This document shows, piece after piece, positions 10,095 to 20,580 of a stretch of DNA of 64,000 nt. How positions within the stretch are numbered: position 1 is the stretch's first letter; each line of letters begins with the position of its first letter. Made by a program: the position numbers and the translations under genes. The DNA lies in contig OX377204.1 in NCBI GenBank assembly GCA_947396885.1, positions 44,813,139-44,877,138 of the forward strand, given 5' to 3'. Under the pieces are notes generated by a model. It did not search any database. It was not told where the DNA came from and saw only the letters and a program-made list of their open reading frames with translations. Source of the DNA: Heligmosomoides polygyrus polygyrus. Its lineage: Eukaryota > Nematoda > Chromadorea > Rhabditida > Heligmosomidae.

Positions 10095-11338
10095 CCAGGG
10101 AAGGGTCTCAGGCGTAGGTCTGAACGGGGAAATGGATAGTATTACGAGAATCTCCACCCTTCATATAGTACAAAAACATGTTTCGCTTTTGCTGAATCCT
10201 TGAACCAAAAGAACTACGGGCTCTCGAAGGCGCGGTACAGTAGCACACTGACAGCACGTCCCCCGTGCATGCGTGCTCGCGCTGTTGTATGGGACGCGGC
10301 GAAGGGCACTGGCTCAGCAGGTTGCGGGGCTGCTTCAAAGGTGCTAGACCAGGTGCTCGACTCCCAAGCTATGCACTAATTTTGCATTTTTCATACCCGC
10401 TGCCTCGTTCACCAATTTGCTTCCTACACATCTCCTACATATTTATTTCACTTTAAATGTCAAAGGTGTCAGATTCATGATCAAGACTCCATGACCTCGA
10501 CAGCCCTAGTCATCCGTACCTGCGGTAACCTACCGTAATCAGCCAAAATTTCAACAACGAATGCCAGATTCGTGATCAGCACCCAAATAATCCTCTGGGA
10601 GAAGTTTGGGCGAAAATTTTTTTCGACCTCTCCTCGGCCTCTGGAGTCGTGAAAATACAATAGTGCCTTGATGGCGATTTGAAGCTTTTTCTTTTTTCAG
10701 CTTACTTCCTACACATCTCCTACACATTAATTTCACTCTAAATTATCAAATAAGGGTTTATTTTAAGCTGTGCTTCACTCACTTCTCTCACTTTTGCAAT
10801 TATACAACGTTTTGTGTTTTTTAGCGAATGTTAAACATTGACCTCACAGCAGGTATGGGTTACAGCAGTTATGGTTGACTAGGGCTGTCGAGGTCATAAT
10901 CATCGGTTTTACCCAAACTTCTCCCAGGGAGGTTATTTAGGGTGTTGATCACGAATCTGACCCTTTTGACAACTTAGAGTGAAAAAAATATGTAGGAGAT
11001 GTGTAGGAAGCAAATTGGTGAAGGAGGCAGCGGTTATGAAAAAATGCAACAATAGTGCATAGCATGGGAATGGAACGTCTGTTCTAGCACCTTTGAAGCA
11101 GCCCCGCAACCTGTTGAGCCACCGACTCGCTTGCCGCAGCGCCTTTCGCCGCGTCCATACAACAGCGCGCGCACGCGCTGACGGTGGAATACTGCACCCC
11201 CAACTTCGAGGGTGCGTAGTTCTTTGAGTTCAAGAACTCAACAACACGAAACATCTTTTTCTACTATATGAGGGGTGGAAATTCTCGCAGTACTATCCAT
11301 TTCCCCCGTTCAGACCTACGCCTGAGACCCTTCCCTGG
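10095..11338. mobile_element. Fold-back element of about 1.24 kb with long inverted arms
   Basis: The ends are CCAGGGAAGGGTCTCAGG and its exact inverse. Arms of roughly 400 bp (10095-10510 and 10870-11338) can be aligned throughout: GGCGTAGGTCTGAAC near the ends, then GGTTGCGGGGCTGCTTCAAA, then CTTCCTACACATCTCCTAC and GACCTCGACAGCCCTAGTC. No coding capacity is seen. The target duplication is unclear; similar bases just outside (ACTCA/TTAGT) suggest the repeat may extend a few bases further. Confidence 0.85.
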
Positions 11339-12719
11339 TTAGTCGTGTTTCACTTTATGATTAATCCCTTAATGTATTTTTTTGCTCTTTTCTTTTACAT
11401 TGCTGGTCATAGATGATGGATCTTTTCTTTATGGATGGTTGGTCCCCCCATTGAGATGCACCGATCAGTGTGCGAAGTTAATCAACAAATAAACAAATTG
11501 TATGTGATTGATCCTTGTTAAAGACCGGTTCTTGTCAGAAGCTGTTTCATTTCGCTGAAACATTCGCTGCATTAGAGCGTTTTGATCTCTGAATAAAAGC
11601 ATTCCCACAACTATTCCTGACATTTATCTGCATATAAATCCCCCTTTAGCATGGACCTCGATAAACCGGAAGGGCACAGATGTAGTTCGAGATGGCAAAA
11701 GGAGCCGCCGTATTCCACACTCCTGTTAGGAGGTCCATCCATGCTACACCGGCCACCACGGTCACTGGCTCTGCAAAAAACGAACAAGTGGGGCAGCCTC
11801 ATCCATTCTTTGATCCTTAATGACAGTACTGAAAAAGAAAAACTAACCACCCATTGCCCAGTTTGTGTACTTCGAAATCGTACCGTCACTCCAGCTGAAT
11901 CCATTCGCCATAAGATTGGAGAAGCCAAGAATCAGTTTTCCACCTCCGGCATTTTTTCCAAGAATTTCTGAAATATCGGCGAACTTTCTATTCTATGAAT
12001 ATTTCGTATCGCACAAGAGCACAGGTCAGAAAAGTGTATGCCTATACATGAGCAGAAGATGCATGTCATGATTCGAGTTCTTGGCGCCAACTGGCACCTT
12101 TTGTGTTTACCTTTTAACGATACAGTGAAGTTCTCACAAAGACTAAAGTGCAAGGCTTCGTGCTGGTCACTCCCTTTTGAGATGCGCAATTACTCCACTC
12201 CCCTAGAATATCGTGAACAGAACTGCATTCACTTATAGAGTGACCGGTGATCCGGTGATTGATAAGCCAAAGTCCAGTCTTCCTTGAGAAATCTGGTACC
12301 AATTCATCTAATTTGGAAGAATGGCATGATTGGCTGGCTGGGCGGAGCCTCCTCACTGAATCGATGTGGCTTACACTTTTTCCGACACACCATTCACTTC
12401 ACTACATCTTGCACTAGAACAATTCCTGAAAGTTCAAGTCCGCCCAGTTTTGGTGGGGTACATTTCACTCACTGTACGCTGCGTCTTGCACCTGGGCGTT
12501 CTGGTACGCATTCGAAATGGACGGCAGATGTCCACCAATCTTTCTGCACTGTTCCTCGGCATCACTGTAGGAAATCATCACAGCAGAGCTCCCAAAATAG
12601 TACCTGCGAAATTCTTCTTTTCAATACTCTACATGCAGATTCTACATCAATGATTTTCCGAAATTTCTTTGAGGCAGACAGCTTTGCACCAACCACAATA
12701 CCGACCATGTCTTTTGGTC
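11339..12719. other. No supported gene
   Basis: Open frames at 11651-11971 and 12284-12835 are present, but neither shows a recognisable domain or splice context, and the second runs into a dispersed repeat. I see no RNA gene here. Confidence 0.4.
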
Positions 12720-13259
12720 GCTTGCTGACCTACATTCTGCTCGGCGTGGGTGATTCGCTCTCGCGGGAGATAATTATACCCGAAGGGTACTCTATCCTGG
12801 GTGGTCTGCAACCATACAATTCGGTTCAGTTTTAGCCTTATGCATTAGATTCAGCTAGAGCGACGGTGACTACCTCGCAGGAAATGCCACATAAAACTTC
12901 GTATTCTTCTGACGATCGCAGTGGTAACAATTTTAGGAAGATTTATCAATTTCAGCTCCATCATTATTAGGAAATCCTTCGATGACTCTAAATGTGAAAT
13001 GCTGAGTTTATGGACAGTTTCCCGTGTTCGTTCTTTCGAACACGCTTTCGAACAACAGCGTTTCAAATGGAGAAGCTTCATGGTGGTAGACTTCATTAAT
13101 TACAGGGTGCCGAAGTTGCTTCCATAACACTTCTTGGCAGTAACAACTCGCTTTTTCCCTGCTATTTAGATGGCTGCAGCATAGTTTCCTTCAAGATGGA
13201 AACATTGGGACTTGGAGGTCTATGACATCTCCCGGCCGCCTCATACATTTTTAATATCT

Positions 13260-13277
13260 AATCGTGTACAAAGATTT
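13260..13277 (+). repeat. 18-bp target-site duplication, left copy
   Basis: AATCGTGTACAAAGATTT at 13260-13277 is repeated exactly at 16242-16259, directly after the 3' tail of the retrotransposon. The corresponding uninterrupted site in the inverted repeat copy is near 24355-24380. Confidence 0.93.
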
Positions 13278-16241
13278 GGCGGCGATGTCCGTTCCTCCAG
13301 GTGGTGCCACTGGAAACTGCCCGCTCTGCGAGCTAAGCCGAAAACGGACATTCGATTGCAGGCGACAGGCCCTTGTGACAGGCCGGCCTACGAACACCCA
13401 TGTCACATCACATGGTTCATGGCATTGCAAGTTTTTCGAGATAGTGCTACGGCGTCCGCGGGAGCCGACGCGCACTCGCGAAGCCCGGCGAGTGTGAAAA
13501 GTATGCGAGGGTCCCTTATGCGAGGACGGCATCGGGGGGCAACTGAGTTAGTCTGAAAGCCCCGTAACGTAAGCAGGACCCACTGAATGTGGGTACGTTG
13601 ACGGGCCGCTCGTGCGAGTTGGTTGAAGCACTGGAGCGTAGAAGAGTTTATTTCTGTGCGGTGCAGGAGATGAGGTGGTCCTGCCGCAAGTTAAGGGACA
13701 TAGGACGAGGCTTCAGGGCCGTTCTATGTGGAAGTCCCAAGACCACCAGTGGCGTCGGAATAATCGTCTCCGAACGATTTCATGACTCGATTGTAAGCGT
13801 CGAGCGCTTTGACGATCGATTGATGAAGATCGTTGTCGCCGCTAAGGAGCGATTCTATGATTTCTTCTCTGCGTATGCTCCGCAGACTGGCTGCTCTGAT
13901 CAAGCCAAGGATGAGTTTTGGTACCTGCTTGATGAGAAGACAGCAGAGCTACCGTCGAAAGATGTCATCATAGTCGCTGGTGACCTTAATAGACACGTAG
14001 GTGCTACGAAAGACGGGTACAGCTGTCATGGTGGTTTTGGATACGGGTCTCGTAACGCCAATGGTGAACGTATTCTTGATTATGCGGAATCGCATAATCT
14101 CACCATTGTGACCACCGTATTTCGCAAACGCGATTCCCACCTCATCTCGTTCTATAGTGGGAACAACCAGGACTCAGATAGAGTTTGTCCTTGTGAGAGA
14201 TCGCGACCGGGGTCTTGTCACAGACGCGAAGATCGTGCCGTATGAGACGGTCGCCCCACAGCACCGACCGCTGATCTGCACTTTGAAGATCGCCCCTCCG
14301 AGGCTAAAGCAGGTCGAGCGATGCGGTGCAGCAAGAATCAAGTGGTGGCGAATGAGAGAGAAGGAAGCAGCTGTGATTTCTCGCGTGCGGTTACCGACAG
14401 TCACGACTGCCGACGAAACTTGGAATAAGGCGACCGACGCGATTCGTCAAGCTGCACAGTCGGAACTCGGCATTACGAAGCCTGGGCGACGGAAGGTCGA
14501 CAACAGACCTGGCTGTGGACAGATGACGTGAAAGCAAAAGTGCGAGAGAAAAAGTCGCTCTATTACGTGTTTCTCGGCGAAAAGACAGCCGATAAATGGC
14601 GGAAGTACCAGGAAGCGAAGAAAGCTGCAAAGAAGGCCGTGGCTGCTGCAAAAGCCACTCATTATGGAGATGTCAACGAGAACTTCGAGTCACGCGATGG
14701 TGAGCGGTATCTGTACCGACTTGGAAAGTTTCGCCATCGGCAGACCGAGGACATTGAAATGTTTTACGGCATCAATGATGAGAATGGCCGTCTTCTTATG
14801 GATCGAAGAAGGCATTGGAGCGATGGCGCGACTACTTTGAGGAAATCTCTACGGTAGAATTTCCTCATCCAGCCATCCCTTCTACGGCTGCAACCCACGG
14901 CCCCGTACAAATGATCGCCGTGGAGGAGATTGAAGCGGCTTTGAAGAAGATGAGGCCAGGCAAAACGACTGGGTCCGATGACGTGACAGCTGATTTATGG
15001 AAGTCCAAGTACTGCTACCCTGCTGAGTGGTTGGCGAAGTTCTTTAATCAGGTTGTGGCGGAGAAGAAAGTCCCTGATTGATGGCGCCAAAGCACGACCA
15101 TTCCGATTTGGAAAAAGAAGGGCAGTCCTGCTGACTGCCCCAATTATCGTCCGATTCGCTTGCTTTCGCACAGCATGAAGATCTTTGAGCGAATTGTCGA
15201 TGGACGAATTCGGGACATCGTCCAGCTTTCCAGCAATAAGTGCGGCTTCGCGGCTGGCTGTGGCACCGTTGATGTCATTCACGCCGGCCGCCTCCTGATA
15301 GAGAAGCATATCGAGAAACAGAGACCAGTGCATATCGCCTTTCTCGACTTGGAGAAGGCCTTTGGCCGCGTACCGCGTGAAGTGATATGGTGCGCCCTGC
15401 GTCGACATGGAGTTCGTGAAGAGCTCATAGAGTGGGTGCGAATTCTCTACTCTTGTCCAAAGAGTCGAGTTCAAGCTGCAGCTGGAACCTCGATGGAGTT
15501 TCCCATCTCTGTCGGGGTACACCAGGGTTCTGCGTTTTCTCCACTCCTCTTTGTTGTCGTCACGGATGCCATCACACGAGATCTTCAGAAGCCCGTCTCC
15601 TGGACGTTGCTTTATGCCGACGACGTCGAGCTTCCACGCACTGCGGTCTTTAAGTACCTGGGATCAACAGTCACGTCTGACGGCAAACTGGTGGTTGAAG
15701 TGAATTCGCGCTTGAGTGCAGCTTGGTCCATGTGGCGCTCGTTGATTGGCGTGCTCTGCGATAGGAAGATACCAGAGCAGCTGAAGTCGAAGATCTACAG
15801 GGCAGTCGTCCGGCCGGTAGCAATGTACGGCGCTGAGTGTTGGCCAGCGACCAAGGAAGCTGAAACGCGCCTCAGCGTCATAGAGACGAGGATGCTGCGC
15901 TGGACGGCTGGAGTCACGCCCGTGGACCGCATCCGAAATGATGCCATTCGGCAGAAGTTTGGTGGCGCCGATAGCGGACAAGATGCGCGAAGCTCGCTTA
16001 CGATGGTACGGCCACGTTCTGCGTGGAAGGGAAGACAGCGTCCGGAAGATAGGCCTTGAGTTGGAAGTGTCAGGAAAGCGGCCTAGAGGGCGCCCGAAGC
16101 AGAGATGGGCTGATACGTTACATATGGACTTGAAAGTAGCTGGTGTATACCCTGATCTAGCGCTGGATCGGGAAAGGCGGCGTCATGAACCAGAATAGCG
16201 GACCCCGCCGCAAAGCGGGACAAACGCAGAAGAAGAAAAAG
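13278..16241 (+). mobile_element. RTE family B retrotransposon, copy 1, near full length
   Basis: The element is 2,964 bp and flanked by a perfect 18-bp duplication. Its 5' end (GGCGGCGATGTCCGTTCC) matches the 5' ends of the copies ending at about 36426 and 48521, so this is probably the true element start. It ends with a short A/G-rich tail, GAAGAAGAAAAAG, following a stop-proximal hairpin (CCCGC...GCGGG). The order is 5' leader, apurinic-type endonuclease, linker, reverse transcriptase, C-terminal domain. It carries several frameshifts, at least one stop and an internal RT deletion, so it is dead. Confidence 0.93.
13560..16198 (+). pseudogene. RTE-B endonuclease-reverse transcriptase pseudogene
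   Basis: The endonuclease part (about 13560-14290) shows YFCAVQEMR, AGDLNRHVG and RDSHLISF motifs. Such sequences are often mislabelled craniofacial development protein 2 in databases. A linker follows (14290-14900), then RT (14930-15660) with FLDLEKAF, GVHQGSAFSPLLF and LLYADDV. The C-terminal block (15650-16198) has MLRWTAGVT, KMREARL and RPRGRPKQRW. Frame changes occur near 14160, 14528, 14850 and 15960, and a TGA replaces an expected tryptophan codon at 15079-15081. Directly after YADDV about 60 residues present in the copy at 21984-22868 are missing. Confidence 0.9.
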
Positions 16242-16259
16242 AATCGTGTACAAAGATTT
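16242..16259 (+). repeat. 18-bp target-site duplication, right copy
   Basis: Exact repeat of 13260-13277, starting immediately after the retrotransposon tail. Confidence 0.93.
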
Positions 16260-16369
16260 CAGCTGTTCTGATAAGCACCAAGGTCTGTTCAGAACCCGGC
16301 AGGGATTGTTTAAAGAAATAATCACCAAAATAGTCCGTGTGTACCAGTCAAATCTCACAAGGGAAGGAT

Positions 16370-16990
16370 ACTAGGTGAACTTGGGGCTCGGAGATGGGAC
16401 GTAAACGCAAGTGTGAAGACAGAATATAGGTTACTACGGTGTCCTCTGAAGATACGAAGGGTCATAGGCATGCATGTGGACTGACTAAGCGGAAGGGATC
16501 GACGTCCCGATCCGTACCGTTGGAAGATCGAAAAAGCGGTATAAATAGCTGAAAAATTGGCACTGATCTACCGCTCAAGTGACAAGGAAAGGATACTAGG
16601 TAACCATGGGACTTTGAGATGAGACATATATTGCTGGATTTGGGTTCGAACGCTGATTCCAAATATATGTTCCGTTTCTGCAGTGCGCATCTGTTAACGG
16701 AGTTATGGACCCTTTTCATAGCAGGCTCCTCTATGTTCGCCAGTGAGAGCCAATCACAAGAGAGTGAACTCAAGTAGCCTGGAAACTGCGCTGTCGGCCG
16801 AACAGTGGTGGCGCAGGGGGTAGAGGAGCGGTGTGGTGAGACGAGATGGTTTATGGTTCGACTCTCCTGTGGTGCAGGATTACTGCGCTTTCTAAGAAAG
16901 ACCTGCTGCGATCAATCAAAGCTCTCTATGTCAAATGTTGCGCGTTGGCGTGCCTTTTGGAGGCGTTCGGTCCTTCCAATTCTCCATGCG
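16370..16990 (+). repeat. tRNA-like SINE-type repeat S, copy 1
   Basis: This is a roughly 600-bp repeat unit with three other copies in the next 4.5 kb (17590-17870 minus, 18520-18740 minus plus 18880-19310 plus, 20690-20860 minus). Inside it, at 16806-16872, TGGTGGCGCAGGGG resembles a pol III A box and TTATGGTTCGACTCTCC a B box, at roughly tRNA spacing. No cloverleaf acceptor stem pairs well, so it is not a working tRNA gene. A tRNA-derived SINE origin is inferred. Confidence 0.6.
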
Positions 16991-17104
16991 TTCCTACAAT
17001 TCCTACATTCCTATGAAAACTCAATTCTTTGAATTGTAATTTAATTGTAATTTACACTCAATTTTCTGCCCCAAGATTCAGAATTTTCTCACGTGTTCAT
17101 GGTA

Positions 17105-17405
17105 CGATGGGTGCGTGTAGCGCAGTCGGAGGAGGCGCGACTGTCGCGTGCACCCGATACCAGGTTCCTGGTTCGGATTTCCCACCCAGGCCAATCAAGC
17201 CCTCCATCCCTCCGGGGTCGGTGAATTGGTACCAGACTTGTCTGGGAAGGATAAAGCGCTGAATTGTTCATCGGCTGGCCACCGCAAGTCATTGTATGGC
17301 CAAATACGCATTCATTTCGCATCCACGACATCCCGTAGAAGTAGAATGCGCTGGCGCATCCCCGAAAGGATTGAGTAACGCCGTCCTTTATCCTTATCCT
17401 TATTC
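17105..17405 (+). repeat. tRNA-derived SINE candidate with TTATCC tail
   Basis: GTGTAGCGCAGTCGG (A-box-like) and CTGGTTCGGATTTCC (B-box-like) lie at 17115-17129 and 17166-17180. A unique body follows, then a short tandem tail of TTATCC units at 17388-17402. A head, body and simple-repeat tail is the classic SINE architecture. It differs from the S repeat family next to it. Confidence 0.65.
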
Positions 17406-17589
17406 ATGGTACGCTGCAGGATACCTGCACAGTCCCACTGGGACGTTTTATACACCAATTCAGTATTGTTTCCCTACTGACATCGTAGAGCACTGCTCTC
17501 ACAGCGGCTGCCCTGATGTACATTGTATCCGGCCATTGCCAACAGCAGTTATGTTTTGAACATTTCGTAGTGTTATTTCACAGCTGCTA

Positions 17590-17870
17590 GTAAATTGTAT
17601 CGTAGTGCCAGTATGAAGCTGTGAGTATGGAGATGAGTCCTTTATGGCGACGTTTCCCGTTTCAATTTGACATAGAGAGACTTGGTTGATGGTGGCAGAT
17701 CTTTTTCAGGAAGTGCAAAAGTCCTGCACCACAGGAGATTCGAACCATGAACCACCCCGTCTCGTCAAGCCTCTCCTCCTCCCCCCGCGCCACCACTGCT
17801 CGGCAGGCAGCACAGTCTCAACCCTACTTGAACTCGATCTCTTGTGATTGTTCGCTCTGAGTGGACCAGT
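17590..17870 (-). repeat. tRNA-like repeat S, copy 2 (inverted)
   Basis: Reverse complement of the S unit, including the end word GACTCATCTCCATACTCACAG and the tRNA-like core (GGTTCATGGTTCGAATCTCC read on the minus strand, 17732-17751). The adjoining 17880-18010 is GC-rich (GCGTCGCGCACGGTGCGCGAC) and not shared with copy 1. Confidence 0.6.
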
Positions 17871-18299
17871 GGGCAAAGGCGGGGGCAGACATAACTCCGA
17901 CGCCGCGCGAACCCCCTTGGCGTCGCGCACGGTGCGCGACGAAATTGGACCAGTTGTCGCGGTACGATGCCTCCGACGGCTACAAACGCTTCCGACAGGG
18001 ACACGCGGCACGCGTTTGCCTCATTTCAACGTTTCTTGGAGATGCTATATGAATGTGGTTTCAATAGGACGATCAGCGACAGTTTATACAGGAATCTTGG
18101 TCATGTGGTTGGTTTCCAGCGTCAGCATTTGCCATGTACAACTTCTTCGGTCAATTTTTACCCGTGATTATGGTTATGCTACGGGAAAAGGTCACTACCA
18201 CCCATTCTCGGATCATTTGTCCTACTGCAGATAGTTGCCTACCACATTCTGTGGAATCTTAAGTTTCTTGCTAGAAATGTGGTCTGGGAGCTTGAACAC

Positions 18300-18740
18300 T
18301 GAGAACATTTCGTGCTCCGCGGCTAACCATGCGTCACCGAGCGCACGTCCGCGTTTCAGCGCCGCGATGTCGCACGCGGACAGCGCGCGACGTCGCGTCG
18401 GAGTTAGGTCCTGGAGCCGGGCAAAGGAGCCTGCAACGAAAATGTCCGTAACTCCGTCCACAGATGCGCTCAACAGAAACGGAACACATATTTGGAATCA
18501 GTGTTTGAAGCCGAATCCAGCAATATAGTTTCATCTCAAAGTCCCATGGTCACCTAGTATCCTTCCCTTGTCAGTTGAACGGTAGCTCAGTGCCAATGTT
18601 TCATCTATTTATACCGCTTTTTCACTCTTAAGCGGTCCGGATCGGGACGTCGATCTCTTCTGCTTAGTCAGTCCACATGCCTGCATATGTGACCCTTCGT
18701 ATCTTCAGAGGACATCGTAATAACCTGTATTCTTTCTTCA
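18300..18740 (-). repeat. Repeat S partial copy 3 (inverted)
   Basis: Bases 18525-18740 invert 16370-16620 (CCCATGGTCACCTAGTATCC and the AGCGGTATAAATAG-type block). The adjacent 18330-18440 is GC-rich with CGCG-containing words similar in composition to 17880-18010. Confidence 0.55.
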
Positions 18741-18879
18741 CGCTTGCGCGCCGCGATCCTTTCGAATACAGCTGAAGTAGAGTGCGTTGCACACTTCAAG
18801 CAGGCCTTGATGAGCACCTACCTTCTATCTTCATTAAACACATACTTGCCGCTTCTAAAGCGTAAGAAAAACGATGAAA

Positions 18880-19310
18880 AATGGACGCTGAGCTACCGTT
18901 CAACTGACAAAGGAAGAATACTAGGTGACCATAGCACTTTGAGATGGGATGCATATCAGGGGATGCGCCTTCGAACATTGATTCCAATTATGTGTTCCGT
19001 TTCTGCTGTGCGCATCAGTGAACGGAGTTATGGACCATCTTCAGGCTCCCTTGCCCTTTAGGTCCACGCAGCACGGGCCAATCACAAAAGAGCGGGCTCA
19101 AGTAGGGTTGAAACTGCGCTGCCGGCCGAGCAGTGGTGGCGCAGGGGTAGAGAAGCAGCGTGGTGAGACAAGATGGTTTATGACTGGATTCCCTATGGTG
19201 GAGGATTTTTTCACTTTTCGAAAAAGATCTGTCACGATGCAACAAAAGCTCTCGATGTCAAATTGCAACGGAAAACGTCGCCATAAAGGACTCGTCTTCA
19301 TACTGACAAT
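18880..19310 (+). repeat. tRNA-like repeat S, copy 4
   Basis: Direct copy of 16560-16960, carrying the tRNA-like core at 19133-19195 (AGTGGTGGCGCAGGGGTAGA). The B box is degenerate here (GACTGGATTCCCT). Confidence 0.6.
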
Positions 19311-19321
19311 TTCGTACTGGC

Positions 19322-19369
19322 AAGAAGACACAACTTGGCATATGGTACATATGCCAAGTTGTGTCTTCT
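19322..19369. repeat. Perfect hairpin made from a target-site duplication
   Basis: AGAAGACACAACTTGGCATATG at 19323-19344 is followed by GTA and then its exact reverse complement at 19348-19369. The first 15 bp (19322-19336) also match 20048-20062, just after the 3' tail of the RTE-B copy, so they appear to be its left target duplication. Confidence 0.8.
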
Positions 19370-19425
19370 ACATACATGCATACATACATACATACATATT
19401 ATACACATACATACATACACACTTG
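19370..19425 (+). repeat. CATA microsatellite
   Basis: About a dozen imperfect ACAT/CATA units, broken by ATTATACACATAC. Confidence 0.9.
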
Positions 19426-19435
19426 GTAAATGGCA

Positions 19436-20052
19436 TTGAGCTGCCACTTCGGTATTCAAGTACTTGGGATCAGCAATCGCGTCCGATGGCAGTTTACTCG
19501 TTGAAGCCAACTCACGCGTGAGTGCAGCGTGGTCCAAATGGCGCTCTCTGACGGGAGTGCTCTGCAATAAGAAGATACCAGAGCACCTGAAATCGAAGAT
19601 CTACAGAGCAGTCGTCCGGCCTGTAGCTATTTACGGAGCTGAGTGCTGGCCCGTTACCAAAGAAATTGAAAGGCGCCTCAGCGTAATGGAAACGAAGATG
19701 CTGCGGTGGACGGCCGGAGTTACGCGTTTGGGTCGAATACGCAACGAATCCATACGGCAGAGGTTCGGTGTCACCCCGATATTTAAGAAGATGCGCGAAG
19801 CTCGTCTGCGATGGTACGGCCACGTCCTTCGCGCAAAAGGTGACACTGTCCGAAAGACTGGTCTTAACCTTGATGTGCCCGGTAGGCGGCCACGAGGGCG
19901 ACCAAAACAGCGGTGGCTTGATACGCTGCAGGACTTGAAGATGGCTGGGTTGCACCCTGATCAGGCATTTGATCGGGAGAAATGGCGCCAACATTCCAGG
20001 AAAGCGGACCCCGCAACTAAGCGGGACAAACGCTGAAGACGAAGAAGAAGAA
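19436..20052 (+). mobile_element. RTE family B copy 2, 5'-truncated
   Basis: Only the C-terminal 190 or so residues are kept. They start at the VFKYLGSAIASDG block and end at the stop near 20034-20036, and a GAAGAAGAAG tail follows. The reading frame 19464-20036 has no internal stop, so this fragment is younger or less decayed than copy 1. Such 5' truncation is normal for incomplete target-primed reverse transcription. Confidence 0.88.
19464..20036 (+). pseudogene. RTE-B polyprotein C-terminal fragment
   Basis: The 190-codon frame carries the RTE C-terminal block: KSKIYRAVVRPV, GAECWPVTKE, MLRWTAGVTR, KKMREARLRWYGHVLR and RPRGRPKQRWLDT. All RT catalytic motifs lie upstream and are absent, so it cannot encode an enzyme. 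Confidence 0.85.
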
Positions 20053-20363
20053 GAAGACACAACTTTCCATGAATAGTTGCTCAAAAATGACGAAACAATC
20101 AACAAAACACACTTTACTTTCTCCATCCTCTACCTCGATGCTCCCGCACTGCGCGTCTCGGAAGATGGATGCGAAACTGCTCGCCATCTTGTTCGTTTCC
20201 CTTGTAGAAACGGGTGAAGTACCGGATGAACCGCACTCCTCCAAAAGGCACGCCAACACAACAGCTGGTGAGAAACTAGTTTGGAAGATAAGTCGGCAGT
20301 ATTGTCCTTACCGACCCCGTGCGTCCGAAAAATTCGCCCATGGGGTTACTCAAGGCACTGATC

Positions 20364-20470
20364 ACCCACTTGTAAGCATGGGTGGTGGGATCATGATAAT
20401 CGATTTCGGCCAAACTTAGCCATTTGACATGGAACACAGCTTTGGTTGATCGCGGCAGATTTTTCTAGGA
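20364..20470 (+). repeat. 107-bp direct repeat, copy 1
   Basis: ACCCACTTGTAAGCATGGGT to CAGATTTTTCTAGGA. The same 107 bp recur at 20581-20687 with no difference that I can see. Confidence 0.9.
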
Positions 20471-20580
20471 GCGTTCTACCCCCTCGTCCCCTGGCCCGCC
20501 CACTCCAAACCCCTGGACTTGCTCGAGAGTCCAGTGGCTGCCTTACGAGATAGTGGAGACGCAGACATTTGCCACGCCTC
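20471..20580 (+). repeat. 110-bp insert copied from 21314-21424
   Basis: The stretch GCGTTCTACCCCCTC to CATTTGCCACGCCTC between the two 107-bp repeats is nearly identical to 21314-21424. The only difference noticed is near the C-rich run (CTCGTCCCCTGG versus CTCATGCCCCTGG). Confidence 0.9.

Larger units (their letters stand above)
12720..16330 (+). repeat. Dispersed repeat D, copy 1, split by RTE-B
   Basis: Bases 12720-13277 and 16242-16330 together match 24290-24900 in inverted orientation. Shared words include ATAATTATACCCGAAGG, TTATGGACAGTTTCCCG, GGCTGCAGCATAGTTTCCTT and TGATAAGCACCAAGGT. The interruption is the retrotransposon at 13278-16241. The other copy shows what the site looked like before insertion. 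Function unknown. Confidence 0.8.

Noticed and set aside
12284..12835. 183-codon open frame on the plus strand
   Set aside because: No domain or splice context; its 3' third lies in dispersed repeat D, whose other copy is not open in this frame.
16806..16872. Possible functional tRNA gene
   Set aside because: A- and B-box words are present but acceptor and anticodon stems do not pair; copies elsewhere vary in the same region, so a SINE-like remnant is more likely.
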